Assembly (NCBI RefSeq): GCF_016808335.1
Contig: NC_053142.1
Location: forward strand, 972,541-1,036,540
Reading direction: 5' to 3'
Source: Panicum virgatum
Lineage: Eukaryota; Streptophyta; Magnoliopsida; Poales; Poaceae
Length of the DNA: 64,000 bases
Below, piece by piece: positions 22,452 through 31,538 of the stretch (position 1 is the first letter of the stretch; the number at the start of each line of letters is the position of its first letter). The translations under genes and the position numbers were made by a program. The notes beneath the pieces are model-generated. The model was given only the letters and a program-made list of their open reading frames with translations. It was not told the DNA's origin and ran no database searches.

Positions 22452-23247
22452 TAAACTAAATATAAAATGGGGTGAAGCAGGTGTTTCACCGATTTTGGTA
22501 TATTGTATGACATTAGGTGTGAACTAACCTTAAACATACACTACATGTAGCTAGTTCATTGCAGGTCGAAAAACGGAACTAATGCTGGCATTTAACATCA
22601 AGAATCATGCATTTCACACAGTTAATATTGGACAAAGCATTCAGGCAATATGCAAGCAGAGAAACTGAGCTTATTGCAGTCACGTATTACTGAGGGGAAA
22701 TTGCACAGTGAACTTTAGCTAAGGATCTGATTCTTAGATGCAAAGACTGTATTGGGCTTTGCTTTGCACAAATAGTATTGAGGGTGAAATGTCTGATTCT
22801 CAGAGCTTAATGTTTGTTCTATATATAGTCTTTTTACATGCAAATCTTTATTAATTCAATTAAGTTTTGAATTTTGTTTCCATCGATACTATGGTGGTAA
22901 ACTTTACTTGCTGTAGCTGGAGGTGCAGATGATTCGGGATAGTAAAACAAATCAGAAGAAGGAATGTGGGATCTTGTGCTGCTTTGGTTGACTAATCTTT
23001 GTAGTTTTCTGAATTTAAACAGTATATGCTCGGATGCTTATTAAATATTGTCAAACAATTCAAGGTCCTCATTTGGAAGCAACTGCATTTCGTAGGGAGA
23101 TGATTTCTCAAAGCAACACTGTTTGATGACTGGTGAAAAGCACCAAAGTTCAGACCATGTTCTGGCAATTAGTGAAAAAAACTATACTACAACCAATTGC
23201 ATTGCATCTAGGGAGATGAATTATCAAAGCAACACCACTTGATACAT
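22452..23247. other. No gene seen
   Basis: AT-rich sequence upstream (minus strand) of the RPA-like gene. It is probably its promoter plus Helitron filler; no ORF or repeat is supported. Confidence 0.4.
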
Positions 23248-23391
23248 GTGCAAATACTCGCTGAATTGGAAAACTGAAGATGAAGATAATGAAATGTGCA
23301 AATACTTGCCGAATTGGAGAACTGAAGATGAAGATAATGAAATGTGCAAATACTTGCTGAATTGGAGAACTGAAGATGACGATAATGAAAT
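23248..23391. repeat. 48-bp tandem repeat, three copies
   Basis: Three adjacent 48-bp units starting GTGCAAATACT at 23248, 23296 and 23344 with few differences. The unit length is a multiple of three, so an open frame runs through on the minus strand, but nothing suggests a coding role. Confidence 0.9.
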
Positions 23392-23970
23392 GAACTGAAG
23401 GGCAGCATGTCCATGATGAAATAAATGTACCTTGTCACTGAAGCTCGTCGAACTATGGACCTACCCAGGAAGGCAGGTGACCCACCGATGTGAACGAAGC
23501 AGCGCACTATCAAGAATCAAGCATTAGCCACCATGAGATGGGTAGTATACAGCAGAAGCCGAGGGGGGAAATGAGAGGGAACCGTACCTTTTGTGTCTGC
23601 GAGAGAAAAGCAGAGCAAACTGAGTAGAGAGCCGGCTTTTGTAGGCTCGAGAGGCTGAAGATGGGGCTGCAGCTGTGGCGCTCAGTCGTGGTTCATGGGT
23701 TGCGGCTGGACCGAACTCAAGGCGGTTATCAACAACGTGGGGGGCGAGCTCGTTCGTGGGTCACAGTAGGTCGGTAGTCAAGGCAGTTGCAGCTCCGTGG
23801 CGCGCTCGTCCCCGGCCTTGATCTGTTCGCGTCGCAATTGTGATGGCGGACCGCCCCCGTCGACGCGGCAGCTGCCCTTCGGCCACCGTCCGTCGGCATG
23901 GCGGTTCCATGGCGCGGCTGGAGGGCCCGTCGGCCGTCCTCCGGTGCTGCCGGAATCTTCCTCCTGCGGT

Positions 23971-24245
23971 GGCTCCATGGCGCGGGGGAGGGCAGCGGCG
24001 TTGGATCCATGGCGCGACGGGAGGGCAGCTGTAGGGTTGCGACGGCGCGGCGAGTCTGAGGTGGCGGCGCTACGGCGTATCGGGAGGGCGCGGCTCTATG
24101 AGGATGGAGGCGGCTCCATGGCGCGGGGGAGGGCAGCGGCGTTGGATCCATGGCGCGACGGGAGGGCAGCCGGAGGGCCTGTTGCGATGGCGCGGTGAGA
24201 GGTGGCGGCGCTACGGCGCATCTGGAGGGCGCGGCTCCACGAGGA
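23971..24245. repeat. GC-rich 141-bp partial tandem duplication near Helitron 5' end
   Basis: Identical 59-bp stretches occur at 23971-24029 and 24112-24170. A second pair of similar stretches occurs at 24061-24105 and 24202-24246. Both pairs are 141 bp apart, so a 141-bp unit has been duplicated. The block is CpG-rich, with several CCATGGCGCG motifs, and lies just inside the proposed Helitron 5' terminus. Confidence 0.8.
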
Positions 24246-24417
24246 CGGAGGCGTCGCTGTGGGTGGGCTGGCTAGGGACGGAGGAACAAATTGCTGGGCC
24301 GGAATGGGCAGAGGCCCAAAACATTAGACGGCCCATGCGTGCATCCACTCCTGCATCGCGACGCACGAACAAGTGCCGCTTGACGCACGAACCACTCCCA
24401 CATTATAGGAGTAGAGA

Positions 24418-25659
24418 CTGGTGAGCTTCACGAGCCTGCGTTGTTGTCTATTTCTGCTGATATATAGCAACAGTATCATTGATATGATCACTAATGCTCT
24501 GTTTTGATAATGCACACTCCATGGGCTCCACTGTGATTTGGTCAAACTTAAGATTGTTTGACTTCTTAAGAAGCTTAGATTTACATTATTTTTGGAACGG
24601 AGGCATATATAGTTGCCATGATACAAAACCACCTTCTCAACAGGACAATTGCCATGATGGCATGAGCACCCTGATTAGAAAGAGGATCCGTGTCTATCAG
24701 AATGGATCAACAACTATGAAAACTTAATTATTGTAATTATGTAATAAATTGTTGAGTATAAATAATTGGTGTATGGGTTAATTTTTTTAAGTGAATCATT
24801 TTAATTATTAAATTGTTGGTTACTTGATTACTGTTTTTTAAATATATGCTTATCTCATGTATATCGTTAGTATAAAAATAAATTATGGTTTATGTTATAT
24901 TCTATTAATACAAATTCTTATTTATTATGCTTTTTAAAACACGTGCATCTCCACTAGTACAAGAGAAAGCTTGATTAATTTTAGGCTACAAGGTTATTTT
25001 TAGTGCCAAATGGTTTTTTTTTCAATGCTTGCACAAAAAAAACTGAGTTTACAAGCCTTAACTCCTGCAAAGAAAATCAGAAAAATTACTGGTTATTTAT
25101 TCAGTATACTTTAGATGTGTATGCGTGCAACCAATATCGATCATAACCATTTGAGAACATTTCCTTTTCAGAAATATAAGTGTATGACAATTTCAGAACA
25201 AATGTGCGTGGAAGGCGTGCATGGTGCGTATTTCGTCAATCAAGAAGATGATGCACAGCATCAAGCCATGCGTGACGACGCACAAATGTTGATCCATCCC
25301 CTGGTGATGAGAGCTAACCAAACCGACACGCGCAATCACCGCACCTGCCGGAGCAAAGGAAACCCTCGCGGCTCGCGATCTGATGGATTGTGGATTGCTT
25401 CCATATTTTTTCCTGGGGAAAAACGGATCGGATCATGCATATGGTGGAGCGGGAAAAACTACCGGCCGGATCGGATGAACAGAAAATCTTCTGTTTTTTT
25501 CAGGGAAAAAAGGAAATCTTTGGAGGTGAATGGAATCGCATCGCACAGGGGAACGATATCCATATCGATATGGCAGGCGGGGCGAGTTTTGGGAAGGGAA
25601 AGAAACCGTGATCACGAGATTTGGCGGCAGCGAGGGATCCCGAGAAACATGTACTGCTC
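24418..25659. other. No gene seen; possible Helitron 3' end at 24957
   Basis: AT-rich DNA. ACACGTGCATCTCCACTAG followed by T ends at 24957 and resembles a plus-strand Helitron 3' end (CTAG before host T), although no clear hairpin remains. The rest is probably the upstream region of the gene starting at 25739. Confidence 0.35.
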
Positions 25660-25667
25660 CATATAAG
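25660..25667 (+). promoter_or_regulatory. Candidate TATA box
   Basis: CATATAAG lies 72-79 bp upstream of the ATG at 25739, leaving room for a short GC/CA-rich 5' UTR. It is consistent with a plant core promoter. Confidence 0.45.
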
Positions 25668-25738
25668 CAACAAGTCACCACACCACACGGCAGCAAACGC
25701 GCCGCCGCCTTCGCCTTCCCCAGCCCGCCGCCGGCACC

Positions 25739-26779
25739 ATGTCGTCCTCCTCCTCCTCCTCCGAGGACGCCTCCGGCGACGAACGAGAGGACAAGTCCGT
25801 GCAGCTCCCGGCGGCCAAGAACCCTCCTGTCCCGGCGCCGGCGCACCAAGAAAGCGACGGCGATGAGGGTGACGAGGAGGGGGATGCCGAAGCAGACAGC
25901 GGCAGTGAGGAGGGAGAGGAAGACGGCGACACTGATGAGGCAACCGAGGAGGAGGATGAAGAGGAGGAAGATGGCCATAGCTCCGACGAAGACTACGAGA
26001 ATGAGGTGGTGGAAGACTCCGAAACCGACGAGCCGCCGCCGCAGCCACGGACAAAGTCCAAGGGGAAGCTGCCGCCGCCGCCTTCTTCTCCTGATCTCAG
26101 CAAGCAGCCCGCTGCGAAGCGGACAGCGGCGGCGGCCGGTCTCGCAGAACCGTCCCCGTCCAAGAAGAGGGCGCCGCCGGCTGCCCGCACCAAGTCGCTG
26201 CCGCCCAAGTCGGCGGCGAATAAGCTGCCCCTGCCGGAGGAGGCAGCGGCGGCAAACAAAGAGGTCGAGGTAGCCAAGTCGACCGCGCCGAAAGCTGCGG
26301 AGAGGAGGAAGGCGGCGGCCAAGGATGGCACCAGGTCGTCCCCGTCCAAGAAGAACAATGCTGCTACACCTGCTTCGGTGGAGCGCGGCAATTCGGCAGC
26401 TGCAATACCCATGGAGGTTGCCAAGTCGCCCAAGCCCAAGAACAAGTCGCGTAAGAAGGCGGAGGAGGTCGCCGCGCCGCCCAAATCTGCTGCTGCTGCT
26501 GCTGGCGAGTGCCCTTCCGCAGCAGAGGGTGACCAGCAGCAGAAGATGGAGAAGAGCGCGAGGTACAGGCACCTCTGGAAGGAGGTGGGGCTCCTGGATG
26601 ATGCCTACCAAAACCCAGGCTTTCTCGAGGCCGCCTTCCTCGAGATGGACGACGACGAGGCTGCCAGGCTGAATAACAAGATCACTAAACAGAAGATGGC
26701 CGAGTGCAAGGTGTTCAGCGAGCGGTGGGTCATCAGGACTGAGGTCTCCAAGGCGTTGTTCGACACCATGAAAAAGTGA
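25739..26779 (+). CDS. Acidic/lysine-rich nuclear-type protein, possibly GeBP/STKL-like
   Basis: A single-exon gene for 346 residues, and the only clearly intact non-transposon gene here. Residues 1-100 are Ser- and acid-rich (long Asp/Glu runs). Residues 105-270 are low-complexity Pro/Ala/Lys with repeated SPSKK and KSPKPK patches that look like bipartite nuclear-localisation or DNA-contact sequences. The C-terminal about 75 residues are globular-looking (RYRHLWKEVGLLDDAYQ, FLEMDDDEAARLNNKITKQKMAECKVFSERW). This layout recalls grass GeBP/storekeeper-like (DUF573) proteins, but the canonical DNA-binding core is not recognised, so the link is tentative. The ATG follows a GC-rich leader and a TATA-like box. 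The codons are GC-rich, unlike the AT-rich surroundings, as is common for grass genes. Confidence 0.7.
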   Translation: MSSSSSSSEDASGDEREDKSVQLPAAKNPPVPAPAHQESDGDEGDEEGDAEADSGSEEGEEDGDTDEATEEEDEEEEDGHSSDEDYENEVVEDSETDEPPPQPRTKSKGKLPPPPSSPDLSKQPAAKRTAAAAGLAEPSPSKKRAPPAARTKSLPPKSAANKLPLPEEAAAANKEVEVAKSTAPKAAERRKAAAKDGTRSSPSKKNNAATPASVERGNSAAAIPMEVAKSPKPKNKSRKKAEEVAAPPKSAAAAAGECPSAAEGDQQQKMEKSARYRHLWKEVGLLDDAYQNPGFLEAAFLEMDDDEAARLNNKITKQKMAECKVFSERWVIRTEVSKALFDTMKK

Positions 26780-27190
26780 TGTTGCAGCACCCAGGTCCAT
26801 TATTCTATTCACTCTCCTCGATCTATCGGCGTCATAATTAAGTCAGCACTGCTATATATATTTTGATAGTTAATTAATTTTGTAATTGTTTGGAGCAGTA
26901 GTTGCTTCCTAGATGGCCTGGTTGCCTGCCTGTTTGCTTGCTATATATACATGCATTGAATATTAATTCAATCTATTATTATTCTAGAGCTAGCAATGTT
27001 CTCACTTCTGACTTGCTTTGCTTGTTGCAGGAATGGAGCAGGCTGCAAAGGTTGGGCCGTTTTTTTTTGTCAGAAAGACTGCTGCATGCATTTTGGTGTT
27101 TTGGTTCGTGTTGCTGATTCTGCTGAGAATTAGGAACCGAGTGTTGTTTAAGGGTCGTCGTCATAAACAATGAATAATGAATAAAAGCAG
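26780..27190 (+). other. 3' UTR with possible intron and poly(A) signal
   Basis: Downstream of the stop there is a possible GT-AG intron (CCAG/GTCCAT at 26795 to TTGCAG/GAATGG at 27030). AATAAA at 27180-27185, preceded by AATAAT, is a plausible poly(A) signal for the 25739-26779 gene. Confidence 0.4.
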
Positions 27191-28223
27191 TCAAAGTGGA
27201 GACGTGCATGGCTGCTGTTTTGTTATTTTCCCTTAGTTGGATGCTGATGCGTGCCTGTTGGTTCTGTTTTCTTGCGTTCTGAGGGTTGAGCTCTCAGCTA
27301 GCATTTATTTATCTTTTTCCTGCAAATCATGTTTGGTTCTTTGAGCAACGTAATACACGAATGCATCCAAGGAGGCAATTTGTTTTGGCTACATCAATTA
27401 TCTCCCTACTATTATAGTCTGACAAGTGGCAAATGGAAAATTGTTCCCCAAACAAGATCAATGGTTAATTGATTTGCAGCTCGTACTATATATTCCGACT
27501 ACACAATATTTAACCTTAAGCAATCCTATTATTTATTATTATATACAAATATACAAATAAATTAATACACATTGTTATGCTAATTAATGCCCTTCTAAGA
27601 TGTAAAGGTGCCATGTACAAAAAGCTTTAAGATAGAGTTGCATTATTATATATGAAAGGAACTTTTCAAAACGACCGAGGGTGCTGGACAACATGGAAAT
27701 AGATCAGCTGGAGTTGAGATGCCTAAATGGTCAAGGTGTGTTTCACACGTCTCAAACTGTGCAAAAATCCATGCTGATTACTGATATTGCACTGGACTGA
27801 ATATCCACATAATGTACACACAGCTAGGAGGCAGGTGCTTTCATGGCTCAGCTACAATAGATAACGAAGTCACAACCAGTCCACCTTCATATGCTCACTG
27901 TTCAAATATACTGTTGTTATAGCTGACTTTTTGGACATGTTGCAACATGCGAATTCTGTTATAGTTAAATCTATTACAAACACTGTCATGTGAAATACAA
28001 TGTCCAGTGACTCCACGGCTTTGTGGTGCCGGTGCGATCACCACTGGCACGAATGATGGTTTCCTGCCGACACGGACGGGCCTAAGGCCATGTAATAGCT
28101 ATCTTGGGTCTGCATGCCGTCTTGGGCCTATGAGCCTGCGTGCTTAGCGGCTTGTGAGCCAATGACTATGAATACCGTGAGGAACCCGGAGAAGGGGCAA
28201 CAACGTGATAACTGTATGCTTGG
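27191..28223. other. No gene seen
   Basis: AT-rich intergenic sequence with no ORF, repeat or transposon terminus that can be supported. Confidence 0.4.
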
Positions 28224-28380
28224 TAGGGATGAAAACGGACGAGAACTTCTCGGGCGGGAAAATCCATTTCTGTATTTTGTTACGAAAAATAGGAACGGGA
28301 GCAGAATAACCGAGAAACGGGTTACGGAAACAGGCGGGAACCGAAAAATTTACCGGAATGCATTATTATTTAATCACCAT
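28224..28380 (+). mobile_element. hAT (Ac/Ds-like) terminal segment
   Basis: TAGGGATGAAAACGG at 28224 matches the Ac/Ds-type terminal sequence. It is followed by subterminal CGGGA/CGGGAAC-rich sequence like that of maize Ds elements. A degenerate copy (TAAGGATAAAAATGG at about 29480) with CCCGTCCTGCCCG-type subterminal sequence runs to about 29650. No transposase is seen and the opposite terminus is not clear. Confidence 0.45.
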
Positions 28381-28497
28381 TCACCAAGCATGAATATAAC
28401 ACTATACACTCTTTTGCGCAAGCTATGTTTTATGTTTTCTATGATTAAATCGTGAAGTACACCGATTGATGTTGAGGAACAAGAGAGGATATATGAT

Positions 28498-28717
28498 GTG
28501 CCAATATTTTTCTAACATGTGTTATGATGTGTACTATCATCTTGTAAAATTTCAACTTAAAACTCCACATATACATGGAGAAATAAAAAAGATAAATTAT
28601 GTTAGGGGGTAATTTGAACCAAAGAGCATAATTTGGGGGGTAAAGTAAACCAAACGATAGTTTAGGGGGTTATCCAGACTTTGGCTATAGTTGAGGGTAG
28701 TAATTTAGACTTTTCCA
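28498..28717 (-). repeat. MITE arm A (truncated copy)
   Basis: The reverse complement of this arm matches the start of the 29687-30215 element over about 200 bp (TGGAAAAGTCTAAATTAC at its outer end, which lies at 28717). It borders the minus-strand gag fragment and carries the flank TACTTTGT at 28718-28725. Confidence 0.75.
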
Positions 28718-28719
28718 TA

Positions 28720-29101
28720 CTTTGTTTCCTATCACTGGACTCTGGTTCATTTACAACAGCAATATGCAAGACATGACGTTGAGACTCACCCTTGACCAGG
28801 GTGTGATGGAGATAAGAGTTCCTCTCATGTGCACCCTGGTAGTGTGGAACGATGTGGTGGCCGTTGGCCCGCCCACTTTCTCGCACAACAGGGCTTGAGG
28901 CAGAGCAGTAGTTGTGGCTGCTTCCAACACCTCGATGCGCGATCCGAGATCCTTGACAGAGTTGCTAAGCTCTGCGAAGAACTTGTCGGCATCAATGCTC
29001 CATGTGTTGGAGTTGACCGTGGTGAGGAGCTTGAGCTGCTCGGCTTGGAGGGACCTCACCTCGGTGAGGAGTAGATCCCGTTTATCTTCGGTTGTCGACA
29101 T
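28720..29101 (-). pseudogene. Relic gypsy gag, N-terminal part (inverted)
   Basis: The minus-strand ATG at 29101 opens a frame to 28751 with STTEDKRDLLLTEV, a coiled-coil-like leucine/glutamate region (VRSLQAEQLKLLTTV) and ALLCEKVGGPTATT. A second frame towards 28720 reads GHHIVPHYQG and HHTLVKGESQ. This is typical of the N-terminus of a grass Ty3/gypsy gag. The rest of the gag is found on the opposite strand at 30216-30300 and 34506-34870, so the gene is split, inverted and frameshifted. Confidence 0.55.
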
Positions 29102-29364
29102 CCTAGTTGTGAGGGTGGGTGGCTTCTTCCCGTGGTGGTGAGGTTTCGGTGGTGGTGGTGGTGGTGGGCATGGAGTTGGGGAATTAGTTGGCGATTGGTT
29201 TGTGGAGGTGGTAGGAATGGTGGATGAGGTTGGCAGTGTCAACAACTCCGGTAACATCCAGGAATTACAGGATTTGCTAGTGAATTGGAAGAAAAATAAT
29301 TTCTTCTCCACTTCACCCTCAAATCACAACCGCTCCAGTGGACTCGAGTCTACAATAGGGTCAT

Positions 29365-29377
29365 GGCTCTGGTACAA
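29365..29377 (-). other. PBS-like site of the relic gypsy element
   Basis: The minus strand reads TTGTACCAGAGCC, close to the iMet PBS TGGTATCAGAGC. It lies about 265 bp upstream of the relic gag ATG, the position expected for a primer binding site. Confidence 0.4.
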
Positions 29378-29686
29378 GATGTGACGATACTGGGTTTGAG
29401 ATTCACTAGCGCTACGCGCGGCAGCGAGATCGGCGGAGCCACCTCTGAGCAGGTGAGAGAAAGGAAGAAGAAGCCAAGCATTAAGGATAAAAATGGATGG
29501 ACAAAATCTCGTCCCGTCCTGCCCGTATTTCTATATTTATCTCGCCTGTTTTCTTATTTACGAAAAAATACAGAAACAGGACGGGAAGCGAGAAGGGGTG
29601 TATCCTACCCGTATTTGCGAGATCCCATTTTTAGCCGGGATGATCCCATATTAGTCCCATATTTATAAAATATGGTAAAAATTTAA

Positions 29687-30215
29687 TGGAAAAGTCTAAA
29701 TTACTACCCTCAACTATAGCCAAAGTTTGGATAACCTCCTAAACTATGGTTTGGTTTACTTTACCCCCAAATTATGCTCTTTGGTTCAAATTACCCCCTA
29801 ATATAATTTATCTTTTTTATTTCTCCATGTATAAGTAGAATTTTAAGTTGAAATTTTACAAGATGATATTACACATCATAACACATATTAGAAAAATATA
29901 TCATAGTTTTTTATCATTATTGTGATATGTTAGAATATTTAACAAAAATTAAACATTAGAGTTCAAAATTATATGAAAAATAAAGTTGAAAAATTATAAA
30001 TTTTTTCTAAAATATGCATTCTGATGTCCACTACCACCCTACAAAATTTGAGGTTAAAATTCAACTTGTGTATGGAGAAACAAAAAGGACAAATTGTATT
30101 ATGGGGTAGAATGAACTAAATGGCATAGTTCAGGGGGTAAATTGGACCAACTTATAGTTTAGGGGGTTATCCGGACTTTGGCTATAGTTGAGGGGAGTAA
30201 TTTAGACTTTTTCCA
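29687..30215. mobile_element. 529-bp MITE with long terminal inverted repeats
   Basis: The ends TGGAAAAGTCTAAATTAC and its complement define inverted repeats of roughly 110-120 bp; the interior is AT-rich and non-coding. The right flank AGAAAGTA (30216-30223) matches, with one mismatch, the flank of arm A (ACAAAGTA on the minus strand at 28725-28718), which looks like an 8-bp target duplication. That size would suggest a hAT-related MITE, but the superfamily is uncertain. Confidence 0.7.
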
Positions 30216-30300
30216 AGAAAGTAGTTACCACCCGCAACCTTGAGAGTACAAGTTGCCTAAGATAGATTTCCCCAAGTTTACTGCTGAACGCAGGGGAAGT
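30216..30300 (+). pseudogene. Relic gypsy gag, middle part
   Basis: The plus strand encodes LPKIDFPKFTAE. The LPK(L/I)DFPKF motif marks the start of the gag capsid region in many grass gypsy elements. It is cut a few bases later by the LINE. Confidence 0.6.
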
Positions 30301-30702
30301 GTGAAGGATATTTTTCCATGTATAGTGTACCTGCACACTTATGTGCACCTTGTGCAACCATCAATTTTAGTAGTAGTGCGGCTCTGTGGCTTCAAAGAGA
30401 TTAATGTTTCTTTTAATGCACTAAAACGAGTCGAAGTGGATAGAGTTATGGTTCAGCCAAAAAATAAAAGAGCGGATACCATTTTAAATCCTTTTGATTT
30501 ATGTGATGAGGAGGATTCTGAAAATGATAACAGGTTCTTTTCCCACTTAATCAAGGATATAACTGATGTGGATTTGGATGAACCGGACCTAGGCATGATA
30601 ATTTGTGACCTTAAGGTGACCATGCGTAAGTCTAAATCATCAGCTAAAAAAGCCAAGGCGCGGAAAAAGACCCAAAAACTAAACAAAAGTGTTCCCCCAT
30701 AA

Positions 30703-31529
30703 AAGGAATCTACTGGAATAGCAGAGGTTTTTCAGACTTGGCTAAATATAGATATATCTCAGATGCAATCAGGGATCACAAACTCGACTTTGTTGCCGTC
30801 ATGGAGACCGGGAAACAGGACATATCTAGATCAAATCTTAAGCATATTTCTGGCGATGCGGATTTTATCTGGCATTGCCTCCCACCTAGGGGACGGTCGG
30901 GCGGTATTCTACTGGGAATTAATTCAATGGTCCCTGATTTGTCCATAATTGTGGAAGGGGAATTTTTTATTAAGTTCCATCTCCAAAACAGAAATGATGA
31001 CTTCAAATGGATTTTGATGGCAGTAAATGGTCCGGCACAGGTTGAATTCAAATCAGCTTTTCTGTCGGAATTGGTTCATACGTGTCAACAGAGTCCATTG
31101 CCCACCTTAATAGGGGGTGATTTTAACATCATGAGGCATAGTAAGGAAAAGAATAAAGATAACTTTAACCCTCGCTGGCCATTCTTGTTCAACGCCGTCA
31201 TTGATAGCTTTGATCTTTGGGAGATAGATTTGACGGGGAGACAGTACACCTTTGCAAACTCTCTACCGAATCCGACCTATGAGAAGCTGGATAGAGTTCT
31301 AATGACAACTAAATGGGAATTCAAATATCCAATGGTAACGGTGCATGCACTGGACAAAGGCGTTTCAGATCATACGCCGTTACTTTTGGAAACGGGTGAC
31401 CCATCCTATACGGGACATGCAAAGCTATTCAAAATGAAACTCAGTTGGCTATCCCATGAGGATTTTAAAGAGCGGGTCACAGAAATTTGGAATAAACCTG
31501 TTAGTGGACAAAATTCGGTGCAACGCTAG
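30703..31529 (+). pseudogene. LINE endonuclease domain
   Basis: An APE-like endonuclease, which would nick target DNA for target-primed reverse transcription. It opens with GIYWNSRGFSD, followed by VAVMETGK (the catalytic Glu), PPRGRSGGIL, IGGDFNIMR (the Asp/Asn pair), LDRVLMT and VSDHTPLLLE (the catalytic Asp/His). The core motifs are intact but the frame stops at 31527 shortly after the domain. An ORF1 remnant (residues such as KAKARKKTQ) ends just upstream at 30702. Confidence 0.85.
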
Positions 31530-31538
31530 AAAAGAAAA

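Noticed and set aside
23729..24424. ORFs in the CpG-rich block near the Helitron 5' end
   Set aside because: Repetitive, with alternative frames on both strands open; no domain.
25433..26812. 459-residue minus-strand ORF opposite the 25739 gene
   Set aside because: A shadow of the real plus-strand gene: Arg/Leu/Gly-rich translation of acidic, Ala and Lys codons.
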